From positions 62,001-126,000 of the forward strand of contig JAEUUZ010000019.1 in the NCBI GenBank assembly GCA_016786765.1: DNA of 64,000 nucleotides. The letters run 5' to 3'. Within the stretch, counting starts at the first letter, position 1, and each line of letters begins with the position of its first letter. Below, piece by piece: positions 35,789 to 45,343 of the stretch. A model generated the notes under the pieces. It was not told the origin of the DNA. It saw only the letters and a list, made by a program, of their open reading frames with translations, and did not search any database. This DNA comes from Chitinophagales bacterium. GTDB lineage: Bacteria; Bacteroidota; Bacteroidia; Chitinophagales; LD1. The position numbers and the translations under genes are program-made.

Positions 35789-38700
35789 TTACGCTTCCTT
35801 TCCGTGACACTGTTTAAACTTCTTACCACTGCCGCAAGGACAAGGATCGTTTCGGCCAATTTGTGGTCCAAGACGCACCGGCTCAGGTTTGCGTTGCTCT
35901 TGCATAGGAACATCGCCAGGGTTACCATTGGCTTCCACTTCGGCTTTATTAGTTTGAACATTTCTTACATCCGATTTTGGTAATTGTGCCTCACGCACTT
36001 GTTGTGGATTCTGCTCTTCAGAAGGCAATTGCCCTTTGAATAAGAAAGCCGCAATCTCTTGATTAATGTGCGACATCAACCCCTTGAATAAATTGAATGA
36101 TTCAATTTTGTAAATCACCAATGGATCTTTCTGCTCAAAGTGCGCAGTTTGTACTTCATGCTTTAAATCATCCATTAAACGCAAGTGATGCTTCCATGCA
36201 TCATCGATATAAGCCAAGGATACAGATCGTTCGAAATACGTCCACAAATCCTTTCCATTGCTTTCAATAATATCATGCAACGGCACCAACACATTCAATC
36301 CTTTTTTATTTTCAGTATAAGGAATAGCAACCGTTTTAATCACTTCGCCTCTTTCCTTATGAATGCTTTTCAAAATTGGAAATGCCTGACTTTGTACTGC
36401 CTCTTTTTTCGCCTGATACGCCTCTACTACTTCATCGAATAATTTCTGCGTTAAATCACCCGCATTGCCTTTCGCAAATTCAGCTTCTGTAATAGACGAT
36501 TCAAACGAGAAATATTTAATTACATCTAATTGGAATCCTTCCAAATCCTTCACCGGCAAATGGTTCAACACTATCTCTTCACACAAATCGTAGAACGAGT
36601 TTTGAATATCTAAGGCCAAACGCTCTCCAAACAAAGCATGTCTACGCTTACCGTAAATCACCTCACGTTGTTTGTTCATTACATCATCATACTCCAATAA
36701 ACGCTTACGAATACCGAAGTTGTTTTCTTCCACTTTCTTCTGCGCACGTTCAATCGATTTCGTAATCATACTGTGCTGAATTACCTCGCCATCTTTGTAG
36801 CCCAGGCTATCCATCACTTTCGAGATTCGCTCTGAGCCGAACAAACGCATCAACTCATCTTCCAACGAAACATAGAATTGCGAAGAACCCGGATCTCCCT
36901 GTCGACCGGCACGACCTCTCAACTGACGGTCAACACGTCTAGAATCGTGGCGCTCAGTACCTATAATCGCCAAACCTCCAGCCGCTTTTACTTGGTCGTT
37001 AATCTTAATATCCGTACCACGACCCGCCATGTTCGTTGCAATAGTTACAGCCGATGGATTTCCTGCTTCAGCCACAATTTCTGCCTCGCGCTTATGATGT
37101 TTCGCGTTCAATACATTGTGCTTGATTTTGCGAATCGTAAGCATTCTGCCCAACAATTCCGATACTTCCACGTTGGTTGTACCCACCAACACCGGACGAC
37201 CGGCATCACTCAATTGCTGAATATCGTCAATAATCGCGTTGTACTTTTCGCGCTTCGTTTTGTAAATCAAATCTTCTTTATCGTCACGAATAATCGGACG
37301 ATTGGTAGGAATAGTCGAGACATCTAATTTGTAAATATCCCAGAACTCACCTGCCTCTGTAATCGCAGTACCCGTCATACCACACAACTTATGGAACATA
37401 CGGAAGTAGTTCTGTAACGTAATGGTAGCCAAGGTTTGCGAAGCCGCTTCTACCTTCACATTCTCTTTCGATTCAATCGCTTGGTGCAAACCGTCAGAGT
37501 ATCTACGTCCGTCCAAAATACGACCCGTATTCTCATCCACAATTTTCACTTTTCCATCCATCACCACATACTGAATGTCTTTTTCAAACAAGGTATAGGC
37601 CTTCAACAATTGCTGAATCGAGTGAATACGCTCTGTTTTCAAAGAGAACTCGTTCATCAACGCCTCTTTGCGATGCAATTTTTCTTCAGCACTTAAGCCC
37701 TGTTTTTCAATTTCCGCAACCGTAGCCCCAACATCCGGAATCACGAAGAAATGCGGATCTTCTCCTGCTCCCGTAATCAACTCGATTCCTTTATCCGTAA
37801 GGTCTACCGAGTTATTTTTTTCGTCAATCGTGAAATACAATTCCTTATCAGCTAAAGGCATATTTTTCTGCTGCTCTGCCAAGAAATAATTTTCGGCATT
37901 ACGCATCACTTGCATCACACCCGGCTCCGATAAATATTTAATCAATGCTGTATTTTTCGGCAAACCTCTAAAGGCTCTGTACAAGGCCATTCCGCCCTCT
38001 CCCTCTTTCGTTCCGGTGTTGCCTTCGTTGATTAATCGCTTCGCTTCCGTTAAAAACTGATTACATACTTTACGCTGCGTATCGTACAATTTCACAATGC
38101 GAGGCTTCAATTCAAAGAACTGTTGCTCGTCATCGCTTTCTACTTGTCCCGAAATAATCAAAGGTGTTCTGGCATCATCCACCAAAACCGAATCCACCTC
38201 ATCCACCATCGCAAAATGGTGTTTGCGTTGTACCATTTCCGCAGGGTTGCTCACCATGTTATCGCGCAAATAATCGAAACCAAATTCGTTGTTGGTGCCG
38301 TACGTAATATCGGCATTGTAAGCATTCTTACGTTCTTCCGAATGCGGCTGATACAAGTCGATACAATCTACTCGCAAGCCCAAGAAATTAAACAACACGC
38401 CATTCCACTCGGCATCACGTCTAGCCAAATAATCGTTCACCGTAACCACGTGAACCCCTTCACCCGCAAGGGCATTGAGGTAAGCCGGCAATGTTGCTAC
38501 CAACGTTTTTCCTTCTCCTGTGGCCATCTCCGATATCTTTCCGGAGTGCAACACCATACCACCCACTAACTGTACATCGTAGTGTACCATGTTCCACTTC
38601 ACAGTTGTTCCCGCAGCTTGCCATTCATTCGCGTAAATCGCATCGTCTCCTTCAATTTTGATGCTCGGATTTTTCAATGCAATCAAACGGTCTAAATCGG

Positions 38701-39103
38701 TTGCTTTTGAACGAATTTGTTCGTTATTGGCGAAACGGAAAGCAGCTTCTTTCACCACCGCAAACGCCTCCGGCAGCAACTGATCCAAGATTTCTTCGAT
38801 TTGTTTATCGCGTTCTTTTTTCAGTCCGTCAATATCTTTGTACAAGGTTTCTTTGGTATGCAAATCTTCTTCCGCTTCAGCTTGTGTGTTGATATTGGCA
38901 ATCTGTGCATCCACATCGGCTAAATACGTTTTAATGCGCTCGCGGAATTCGTTTGTTTTGTTGCGCAGCTCAGTGTGTGAAAGCGATTTCAGCTTTTCAT
39001 ATTCGGCATTAATTTCAACAACACGCGATTGCATGCCTTTCAATTCGCGGTCGTTTCTCGACCCGAAAACGGAGGTAAGGAATTTTTCTATAAAGTTTGC
39101 CAT
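35789..39103 (-). CDS. secA: Preprotein translocase ATPase SecA
   Basis: Motor ATPase that pushes preproteins through SecYEG. The 1104 residues are long for SecA because of insertions common in Bacteroidota. Motor motifs are visible: [16 protein letters not shown] (Walker A), [20 protein letters not shown] (DEAD-type box), [11 protein letters not shown] and [14 protein letters not shown] (motifs V and VI). The C-terminal tail is proline/glutamine-rich and ends in a zinc SEC-C motif ([17 protein letters not shown]), which binds SecB and ribosomes in other species. Transcribed alone with a terminator shared with paiB-like gene. Confidence 0.98.
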   Translation of the reverse strand: MANFIEKFLTSVFGSRNDRELKGMQSRVVEINAEYEKLKSLSHTELRNKTNEFRERIKTYLADVDAQIANINTQAEAEEDLHTKETLYKDIDGLKKERDKQIEEILDQLLPEAFAVVKEAAFRFANNEQIRSKATDLDRLIALKNPSIKIEGDDAIYANEWQAAGTTVKWNMVHYDVQLVGGMVLHSGKISEMATGEGKTLVATLPAYLNALAGEGVHVVTVNDYLARRDAEWNGVLFNFLGLRVDCIDLYQPHSEERKNAYNADITYGTNNEFGFDYLRDNMVSNPAEMVQRKHHFAMVDEVDSVLVDDARTPLIISGQVESDDEQQFFELKPRIVKLYDTQRKVCNQFLTEAKRLINEGNTGTKEGEGGMALYRAFRGLPKNTALIKYLSEPGVMQVMRNAENYFLAEQQKNMPLADKELYFTIDEKNNSVDLTDKGIELITGAGEDPHFFVIPDVGATVAEIEKQGLSAEEKLHRKEALMNEFSLKTERIHSIQQLLKAYTLFEKDIQYVVMDGKVKIVDENTGRILDGRRYSDGLHQAIESKENVKVEAASQTLATITLQNYFRMFHKLCGMTGTAITEAGEFWDIYKLDVSTIPTNRPIIRDDKEDLIYKTKREKYNAIIDDIQQLSDAGRPVLVGTTNVEVSELLGRMLTIRKIKHNVLNAKHHKREAEIVAEAGNPSAVTIATNMAGRGTDIKINDQVKAAGGLAIIGTERHDSRRVDRQLRGRAGRQGDPGSSQFYVSLEDELMRLFGSERISKVMDSLGYKDGEVIQHSMITKSIERAQKKVEENNFGIRKRLLEYDDVMNKQREVIYGKRRHALFGERLALDIQNSFYDLCEEIVLNHLPVKDLEGFQLDVIKYFSFESSITEAEFAKGNAGDLTQKLFDEVVEAYQAKKEAVQSQAFPILKSIHKERGEVIKTVAIPYTENKKGLNVLVPLHDIIESNGKDLWTYFERSVSLAYIDDAWKHHLRLMDDLKHEVQTAHFEQKDPLVIYKIESFNLFKGLMSHINQEIAAFLFKGQLPSEEQNPQQVREAQLPKSDVRNVQTNKAEVEANGNPGDVPMQEQRKPEPVRLGPQIGRNDPCPCGSGKKFKQCHGKEA

Positions 39104-39257
39104 CTCAATTTATTTTGACATTTGGGCGATGATTTAAGTGGGTGGCTTGGTAGGAAGCGAATCGCACGAATAACAACGCTATGTTTGGTTTTTTAAAAGT
39201 CCGCTAAAATAGTTTTTTGTACGGATATTGCAGTTCAAAGCATATACCAAATTCGTT

Positions 39258-39512
39258 TTTAGTACATTTTGACAGATTCTCTCCCAAAAACGGTACTAAA
39301 TGACCGAAATCGCCTTTTTGTAAGCATTGATGTGTCCGTGTTCCGCTAAGAAGCGGCACCGGGTGTTTCGCTGCAATCTTTTCCAATAAGCATTGGCAAA
39401 GGATTTCCGCTGCACCCCCTCACGGGGCATTGTGCACATCTTGACATTACAATTTGCATGAACCTCACAACCCTCACTTCCCAACCTTCAACTCATAACC
39501 CTCAACTCCCAA
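39258..39512. repeat. Structured intergenic element with nested hairpins and repeats
   Basis: The 398-base gap between secA and the desaturase gene (39104-39501) holds no credible gene. It contains a spaced inverted repeat TTTAGTAC/GTACTAAA (39258-39265 and 39293-39300). Three short hairpins follow: CCGCT/AGCGG (39343-39356), CCAAT/ATTGG (39383-39396) and CCCC/GGGG (39416-39427). Near-identical words TTTCGCTGCA (39366-39375) and TTTCCGCTGCA (39404-39414) flank the middle hairpin. The right end (39464-39512) is a CCCTCAAC-type repeat containing the desaturase stop codon. The rest of the gap (39104-39257) shows nothing I recognise. Confidence 0.6.
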
Positions 39513-40596
39513 CTTCCTCAGGCCACTTATGCGCCCCATCACAAAAAGGAGCATTCTTCGTTCGTTTACAGTTACACAACGTGCATTTTTGTTGCTTGTC
39601 CAACTTAAACAATAGCGGTTTGTGTTTTGTACCGTGGTGACAGCCATCGCAAAACGGTTGCGTTTTACTGAATCCGCACCGGCACCACAAATAATTTCCT
39701 TGTGCTAAATCAACAATAGTAGGTGCATCAACTTTTGTATCTGTTACATTAAATTCACTCGATAATGGGCTGTTCCTATTTTCGCTTTTCAATACCGGAA
39801 AGAACATTTGCGTGTACCATGCATCATGCGTATCGGTTTGAATACCAAACTTTTCCGGGTATTGACGGGTGAAATAAGCAGAGCCAAAAAGAATATCCCA
39901 AAAGGCAAACATATTCCCGAAGTTGCCATTGGGCTCACTTATTTCATCAACTTGTGAAACACCATGATGTGCAAAATGAAAAGCAGGAGTAACAATGGTT
40001 CGCTCTACAACCCAAGCCAATGGCGAGAGCCATGCAGAACGATACAACCACTGATCCCATTTGGTGGTACTATGCGAACCAATAATCACCAATTGTTTTA
40101 GCACTAAACCAACAACAACCGCACTCCCTGCTCCCCAAAACGTGAATAAGGCTAACCACCAAATATTAGGCATCAACACATAATATAATGCTGCATTACG
40201 GTAAGACACCAGCAATCCCATTTCTGTAGACGCATGGTGTGCACGATGCAACTTCCAAAGAAATAAATATTCATGTGCTGAACGATGATACCAATACTGC
40301 ATCACATCATCCACCAACAAAAAAAGGGGCAATTGAAAATAGAAGGGCATTGCATTCAATAATGTGTTGCCATAAGGGAAGAGTATATTGCCTAAATAGA
40401 CAACCAGAACAACTATCACTGGCTTTGTAACCACACTCAACAGAAAAAAGCTAAAAAACTCTTGAATATAATCGCCTGTTGATCTTTTGCTATTGGAGAG
40501 ATGTCCGGTAATAAATTCAATCAAACCGAATACGACTAAAATGCCTAGCACTAAATACTCGTTATACAAACGAAAAAACAAAATAACCGATTCCAT
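39502..40596 (-). CDS. Fatty acid hydroxylase/sterol desaturase fused to two CDGSH domains
   Basis: A 364-residue fusion. Residues 1-260 form a membrane di-iron hydroxylase of the sterol desaturase superfamily, with several membrane helices and histidine clusters HRSAHEYLFLWKLHRAHHAS and HFAHHGVS that bind the two irons. After a linker come two zinc-finger-like iron-sulfur motifs of the CDGSH type: CRCGFSKTQPFCDGCH and CNCKRTKNAPFCDGAH, each fitting C-x-C-x2-(S/T)-x3-P-x-C-D-G-x-H. These should hold two [2Fe-2S] clusters and could pass electrons to the di-iron site. Substrate unknown. Confidence 0.88.
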   Translation of the reverse strand: MESVILFFRLYNEYLVLGILVVFGLIEFITGHLSNSKRSTGDYIQEFFSFFLLSVVTKPVIVVLVVYLGNILFPYGNTLLNAMPFYFQLPLFLLVDDVMQYWYHRSAHEYLFLWKLHRAHHASTEMGLLVSYRNAALYYVLMPNIWWLALFTFWGAGSAVVVGLVLKQLVIIGSHSTTKWDQWLYRSAWLSPLAWVVERTIVTPAFHFAHHGVSQVDEISEPNGNFGNMFAFWDILFGSAYFTRQYPEKFGIQTDTHDAWYTQMFFPVLKSENRNSPLSSEFNVTDTKVDAPTIVDLAQGNYLWCRCGFSKTQPFCDGCHHGTKHKPLLFKLDKQQKCTLCNCKRTKNAPFCDGAHKWPEEVGS

Positions 40597-40620
40597 CGTT
40601 ATTGATTTTTGATGAAACGT

Positions 40621-41364
40621 TTAAAATTTCAGTTTCAAAGAAAACCCTGTAATAGACGATCTATCATTCAGAGCCGTATAGTTGGGCAACACACTCGGTT
40701 CAAAGCTCAAAATTGCTTTGGCATCATCCGCTCTATGTTTTGCATTTCTAGCCATGGCAAATTTTATACCGCCTGCTACTGTAAATCCAAGCCCGGTATA
40801 GAGCATAAGTACCCCCGGAATAAGTGAGCCAAGTGCAGCCCCTAAATTACCGGTTGGCTTTTTGTATCCAACACCGTAATCATATCCACCCGGGTCATAT
40901 TGCTCCATTAAATATCCGCCAAGTGCTGTCAATCCAATACCACCAACAAACACAGTAGGCCCAGCTATAAGCATTGATCGTGCTCCTTTTATCCTCCGAT
41001 TATATATTTGCATATAACGCTCGTAATCCAACTTCGCTTTCTCGATTCGCTCTAATCTTCTCTTTTCTTTGTTTATTGCTATCTCTTCGAGTTTTTGCTT
41101 TCTTGCAGCGCTCATAGATTGCGTACTATCAATCGACTCTTTAACGCCATTCGCATAGGTAATTTCTACCGCATCGGCTTTATCAATAGTGTAGGTCGGA
41201 CCATCTTGATTTTCATATAATTTGTACTTAATTTCTGTTTGAGAAACTTCAACAACCTTTACTTTAAGGAGCTGCTCATTTTTCAACTTCATCACATCTT
41301 GTGCTTGTAATTGAGCATGAAACAAAAACACAATAAGCACATAAAAAGGTAATCGTAAATGCAT
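40621..41364 (-). CDS. Exported protein with two membrane segments, unknown function
   Basis: A 247-residue protein with a signal peptide (residues 1-21, ending LQAQ). A beta-rich N-terminal part contains VKVVEVSQTEIKYKLYENQDGPTYTI, a pattern I recall from many Bacteroidota proteins that start with a short strand domain. A lysine/glutamate-rich coiled-coil-like stretch follows (about 85-125), then two glycine-rich hydrophobic segments. The C-terminal end FSLKLKF has the alternating aromatic look of an outer-membrane strand. I do not recognise the family. Confidence 0.75.
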   Translation of the reverse strand: MHLRLPFYVLIVFLFHAQLQAQDVMKLKNEQLLKVKVVEVSQTEIKYKLYENQDGPTYTIDKADAVEITYANGVKESIDSTQSMSAARKQKLEEIAINKEKRRLERIEKAKLDYERYMQIYNRRIKGARSMLIAGPTVFVGGIGLTALGGYLMEQYDPGGYDYGVGYKKPTGNLGAALGSLIPGVLMLYTGLGFTVAGGIKFAMARNAKHRADDAKAILSFEPSVLPNYTALNDRSSITGFSLKLKF

Positions 41365-41410
41365 AGAATTAATATTTTAAGATTCTAAATCCTCCCACTA
41401 AACCACTTTC

Positions 41411-41518
41411 TCAGTAGTTATTGAAATCAAACCCGACAAACACTACTTTTTTTTCATCTTTTTGCGCGAATAGCATATTCGCTAAAAACAGGGTAAAGAA
41501 CAACAACTTTGCTTTCAT
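41411..41518 (-). pseudogene. Possible remnant of an exported protein gene
   Basis: From the ATG at 41518 the frame encodes a signal peptide (MKAKLLFFTLFLANMLFAQ) and only 16 further residues before TGA (41411-41413). Reading on in the same frame gives a 13-codon tail ESGLVGGFRILKY before the next stop. A signal followed by almost nothing, then an outer-membrane-like terminal strand, suggests a gene that lost its middle, or a very short secreted peptide. The rest of the 316-base gap (41365-41680) shows only the GGGP synthase promoter. Confidence 0.35.
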
Positions 41519-41635
41519 AAATTTAGTTTTTTGTAAACCTAATGTTCTAAAGCAAAATAATAATACATTCCCCAAAAGCAAATTGAAATGAGTATCCAAT
41601 CAAAACCTTACTATTCCCCATTCCCGCTAAACTTA

Positions 41636-41643
41636 TATCTTTG
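41636..41643 (+). promoter_or_regulatory. -7 element for the GGGP synthase operon
   Basis: TATCTTTG matches TAnnTTTG exactly, 37 bases before the GTG start at 41681. A clear -33 element is not evident. Confidence 0.5.
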
Positions 41644-41680
41644 AAGCGTTACAGACAAAGCAATCAGTAAATAATGTAGA

Positions 41681-42415
41681 GTGAACAGTATATCTCTTTT
41701 TTACGAACCATTTCTTTCTACCTCAAAAGGGGTAGAAGTGGCCGTATTAATCGATCCTGAAAAGGCAGATGAAAGCTATTTAGCAAAACTGTTAGCTATT
41801 GCCGCAGCACAAAACGTGAATTGGTTGTTTGTAGGCGGCAGCACAGTTACTGCCGAACAATTTAAAGCTACTGTAGATTTTTTAAAAACACATAGCCGCA
41901 TTCCTGTAATAATTTTTCCGGGCAGTGAAACGCAATTGCACCCAAAAGCGGATGGATTGTTGTTCTTAAGTTTAATTAGCGGACGAAACCCCGACTATTT
42001 AATTGGTAAGCAAGTGCAATCGGCTTCGTACATTTTGCAATACAACATACCGGTTATTCCTACCGGATATATTTTGGTAGATGGCGGTCGAACATCAACA
42101 ACAGCATCTGTTTCAAACACAATAGCATTGAGCGATAATACAGAAATACTGTTTACAGCTATGGCAGGCGTTTTACTAGGGATGAAAGCCCTTTATTTAG
42201 AAGCGGGCAGCGGTGCCAATAATGTGGTAAATATTGATTTGATTCGCAATATAAAAGCACAATTGCCTGCAAAGCTGATTGTGGGTGGAGGTATTCGCCA
42301 TGGAGCTGATGCAAGGAGAGTGGCAGATGCCGGAGCCGATGTAATTGTAATTGGCAATGCACTGGAAGAAGATGTAACTAAATTGAACGAAATAATGTTT
42401 GAACTAAGGAAATGA
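41681..42415 (+). CDS. Geranylgeranylglyceryl phosphate synthase-like prenyltransferase
   Basis: Joins a polyprenyl chain to sn-glycerol-1-phosphate by an ether bond; the family is best known for archaeal lipids but has Bacteroidota members with GGGP synthase activity. The 244-residue TIM barrel shows VAVLIDPEKA, FVGGSTVT, PVIIFPGS, YLEAGSGA and the phosphate-binding GGGIRHG and VIGNA. The GTG at 41681 is the only usable start: the nearby ATG upstream is followed at once by a stop. It overlaps rsgA by four bases. What the cell makes from the product is not known. Confidence 0.92.
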   Translation: MNSISLFYEPFLSTSKGVEVAVLIDPEKADESYLAKLLAIAAAQNVNWLFVGGSTVTAEQFKATVDFLKTHSRIPVIIFPGSETQLHPKADGLLFLSLISGRNPDYLIGKQVQSASYILQYNIPVIPTGYILVDGGRTSTTASVSNTIALSDNTEILFTAMAGVLLGMKALYLEAGSGANNVVNIDLIRNIKAQLPAKLIVGGGIRHGADARRVADAGADVIVIGNALEEDVTKLNEIMFELRK

Positions 42416-43353
42416 TAAAAGGACTGGTGCTTAAATCTACAGGGAGTTGGTACGAAATACTTACCGAAAACAACGAACGCATCAATGCACGTTTAAAAGG
42501 GGTATTGCGCTTAGAAGACACCAAAGATACCAACCCTGTTGCAGTGGGCGATAAAGTAATTTTACAGAAAGAAGATGACGGACAGGATTGGATGATTGCA
42601 GCTGTGGAGGAGCGCGAGAATTATATTATACGCTCTTCACCAAAACACAAAGGCGCACGCCAAGTGATTGCTGCAAATATAGACCAATGTTTGCTGATTG
42701 CCACCATCGATGCACCGCGCACGTCTACCGGTTTTATCGATCGTTTTTTAATGGCCACCGAAGGCTTTCGCATTCCGGTGATCATTGTGTTCAACAAACA
42801 AGATTTACTCGATCAAAAAGGATTGAAGAAACAGGAGTTTACAGCCAATCTTTATTCTTCTATTGGGTATAAAACCATATTCACATCAGCAACCGAAAAG
42901 CAAGGTATTACAGAATTAGAAGCTTTGCTAAAAGATAAAACCACGCTTATTTTCGGGCATTCCGGAGTTGGAAAATCTTCGTTAATGAATGCCATCGACA
43001 GTAACCTGCAATTGAAAACGAATACGCTTTCCCGTTTTTCTAATCGAGGTATGCACACTACCACTTTTGCCGAAATGTATTTACTGGAAAATGGCGATAG
43101 GATTATCGACACTCCGGGCGTTCGCGAATTCGGGCATTACAACATTTCCCCGGAAGAAGTAAGCCATTATTTTGTTGAAATGCGCGAACGACTCAACGCT
43201 TGTAAATTCAACAATTGCACGCACAGCTACGAACCCGATTGTGCCGTGAAAGCCGCATGGATGAATCACGAAATTAGCGATGAACGCTACAAAAGCTACT
43301 TGAATATTTACGAAGAAATTAAGGCACACTACAAACACTGGGAACAAAAATGA
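42412..43353 (+). CDS. rsgA: Ribosome small-subunit GTPase RsgA
   Basis: Circularly permuted GTPase that helps mature the 30S subunit. The 313 residues have an N-terminal OB domain, then the G motifs in permuted order: NKQD (G4), GHSGVGKSSLMN (G1) and DTPGVREF (G3). A C-terminal zinc motif follows, CKFNNCTHSYEPDC. It overlaps the GGGP synthase gene and the dtd gene by four bases each (ATGA junctions), giving strong translational coupling across all three. Confidence 0.97.
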   Translation: MIKGLVLKSTGSWYEILTENNERINARLKGVLRLEDTKDTNPVAVGDKVILQKEDDGQDWMIAAVEERENYIIRSSPKHKGARQVIAANIDQCLLIATIDAPRTSTGFIDRFLMATEGFRIPVIIVFNKQDLLDQKGLKKQEFTANLYSSIGYKTIFTSATEKQGITELEALLKDKTTLIFGHSGVGKSSLMNAIDSNLQLKTNTLSRFSNRGMHTTTFAEMYLLENGDRIIDTPGVREFGHYNISPEEVSHYFVEMRERLNACKFNNCTHSYEPDCAVKAAWMNHEISDERYKSYLNIYEEIKAHYKHWEQK

Positions 43354-43802
43354 AAGTAGTCATACAACGTGTAACAGAGGCAAGTGTTACTATTGACGGA
43401 CAACTGAAAGGTGCTATCGGTAAAGGTTTACTGTTACTGATCGGCATTGCACAAGACGACAGCTTATCCGACATAACATGGACTGTTCGCAAAATTGCTG
43501 CCATGCGAATTTTCAACGATGCAGACAATAAAATGAATTTATCGCTGAAAGACATAAACGCTGAAGTATTAGCCATTTCGCAATTCACCTTATATGCCGA
43601 TACAAAAAAAGGGAACCGACCTTCGTTTGTAAAAGCCGCTCCGCCAGCTATTGCAAACGAATTGTACGAACAATTTTTAACGCATATGGAACAAGAACTT
43701 GGCCAACCTATCCAATCGGGTATTTTTGGTGCCGATATGAAAGTGCGATTACTCAATGACGGTCCGGTAACTATACTTCTCGACTCAAAAAACGAAAACT
43801 AA
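43350..43802 (+). CDS. dtd: D-aminoacyl-tRNA deacylase
   Basis: Removes D-amino acids (and glycine from tRNA-Ala) attached to tRNA. The 150 residues match Dtd length. Motifs: start VVIQRVTEASVTI, then SQFTLYADTKKGNRPSF containing the catalytic SQFTL, and the C-terminal NDGPVTI, the cross-subunit Gly-cisPro motif. It overlaps rsgA by four bases, and a membrane protein gene follows after five. Confidence 0.96.
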   Translation: MKVVIQRVTEASVTIDGQLKGAIGKGLLLLIGIAQDDSLSDITWTVRKIAAMRIFNDADNKMNLSLKDINAEVLAISQFTLYADTKKGNRPSFVKAAPPAIANELYEQFLTHMEQELGQPIQSGIFGADMKVRLLNDGPVTILLDSKNEN

Positions 43803-43807
43803 CCTAT

Positions 43808-44191
43808 ATGCGTTCATACCTAATTAAACATGGCATTGTAGCATTTGTAGCCGCCTTTCTTCTTGCATTTTCCATTGCAAAGTTTGAAGCCATGCGCACC
43901 ATTCAATTTCCTCTTTGGGCTAGCTTTGCATTTCTAAACCTATTGTTCTTGTTTGCTTTCGCCCTCTTGAACCGCAGTTTAACAATGGCATCGCAACAGT
44001 ATTTCATGACCTTTTTCGGAACCACCTTTGCAATCAAATTTTTTGCCGCATTAGGATGGATGTTGTATTGGGGATTATTGGAAGGGGTTAAAAGCAATGC
44101 GTTTATCCTATCCTTTTTTGCGCTTTACTTTGCCTTCCTTTTGGCAATGATGATAGAAATTTGGTTTTCTACAAAGCGAAAAGCACTTTAA
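43808..44191 (+). CDS. Four-helix membrane protein of unknown function
   Basis: A 127-residue protein with four predicted membrane helices spread over the whole length, a short basic C-terminus and no recognisable motif. It is separated from dtd by five bases, so it is the likely fourth gene of the GGGP synthase-rsgA-dtd operon. The size and topology fit small ATP-synthase-linked or general helper membrane proteins, but I do not assign a family. Confidence 0.7.
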   Translation: MRSYLIKHGIVAFVAAFLLAFSIAKFEAMRTIQFPLWASFAFLNLLFLFAFALLNRSLTMASQQYFMTFFGTTFAIKFFAALGWMLYWGLLEGVKSNAFILSFFALYFAFLLAMMIEIWFSTKRKAL

Positions 44192-44288
44192 TCGATTTGA
44201 ATTTGGGGAGAGACTGCTTAGAATCTTTTCTTCTTACTCAATACTTGTATATACGATTTTTTTTATATTTAAGGAATAAAACAACGTT

Positions 44289-45338
44289 ATGCAGTTCAAA
44301 CTCCCTGAAAAACTGTTACTGATTTTACTCATCAGTATACTAGGTGCATGTAAAAAAGACAAAACACCTGTTACTTTACAATCGAATGTTTGGGAGCGCA
44401 AAGAAACTTTTGGAAGTAGCTACATTTATTTTTTACCCAACGGAAATGTTAGCCAATTCACCAGCTTCTTGTATAACTTCCATGCAAAATCCTATGGCCA
44501 TTATTCATCTTCCAACGGACAGGTTGAGTTAACCACCTCTCCGAGCAGCAATGTCACCCTATACAACATTGCTATTAGTGGCGACACGCTTTATCTAGAA
44601 GATGGAGCAAACATTACCTATTATACCAAAGCTACCACTCCGCCCGACACTGCAAACTGGGTGAGAAATTTAACCCTATCAGATAAACATCTATTAGGCC
44701 ATTACGGACAGTATGGTTCAGTAGAAACGGATGGAACTGATTTGTTTATTCGGACCTATTCCAGCACCAAACGGCTATATCGCTTTTCCATGACAACCCA
44801 TCAAATTGAAGATTCAGTAACATTGGTTCAAAGTGGATCAGGGACAGGGTATGCCGGAGGAGGATTATGGATAAACGATTTGAGTGCAAGCCCATATCGA
44901 TTGTTCAAATACAATTATGTAGCAGCATCGGTAGTGAACAACTCGCCCGTGTTAACGAATAATGCAATTGCAATGACCGGTAGTGGCGGCAAAGTTTGGT
45001 TGCTTACAACTAACATGGAGTTACAAACATTTGACCCGGTTACCAATACGTTTGAAACCAAAGCAAGCTTCCCTTATCTCCAATATTTTTTAGTGGGAGG
45101 AGGGTTTCTTGATATTGCACTGGATGGTAACACACTCTATTTCTCTACTTTTCAAGGTTTAATGGCCATGGACTTAACCACCAATACGTTTACATCAACA
45201 TATTTCAGACCCAATACATTTATTACCGGCATAACGAAACTCAATGGTGAATTGTGGGCGACCGTGATTGAAACGCAAAATGGCTCATCAAGTATAAGTA
45301 ACGCTACAATTTCAGTTAGTAAAATCACCTTAAACTAG
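44289..45338 (+). CDS. Lipoprotein, first of three tandem paralogues (beta-propeller-like)
   Basis: A 349-residue predicted lipoprotein: signal ending LGACKKDK, then an N-terminal domain of about 90 residues (WERKETFGSSYIYF) and a C-terminal domain of blade-like repeats. The repeats have phrases such as HQIEDSVTL, GGLWIND, GKVWLLT and GNTLYFS, suggesting a beta-propeller of the NHL/Kelch kind. The two following genes share this layout. All three are read in one direction with gaps of five to seven bases, so they should form one operon. Ligand or partner unknown. Confidence 0.75.
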   Translation: MQFKLPEKLLLILLISILGACKKDKTPVTLQSNVWERKETFGSSYIYFLPNGNVSQFTSFLYNFHAKSYGHYSSSNGQVELTTSPSSNVTLYNIAISGDTLYLEDGANITYYTKATTPPDTANWVRNLTLSDKHLLGHYGQYGSVETDGTDLFIRTYSSTKRLYRFSMTTHQIEDSVTLVQSGSGTGYAGGGLWINDLSASPYRLFKYNYVAASVVNNSPVLTNNAIAMTGSGGKVWLLTTNMELQTFDPVTNTFETKASFPYLQYFLVGGGFLDIALDGNTLYFSTFQGLMAMDLTTNTFTSTYFRPNTFITGITKLNGELWATVIETQNGSSSISNATISVSKITLN

Positions 45339-45343
45339 TCCCA

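Noticed and set aside
39204-39484. Two small minus-strand reading frames in the gap after secA
   Set aside because: They cover the hairpin/repeat element, lack protein-like composition and overlap each other in different frames.
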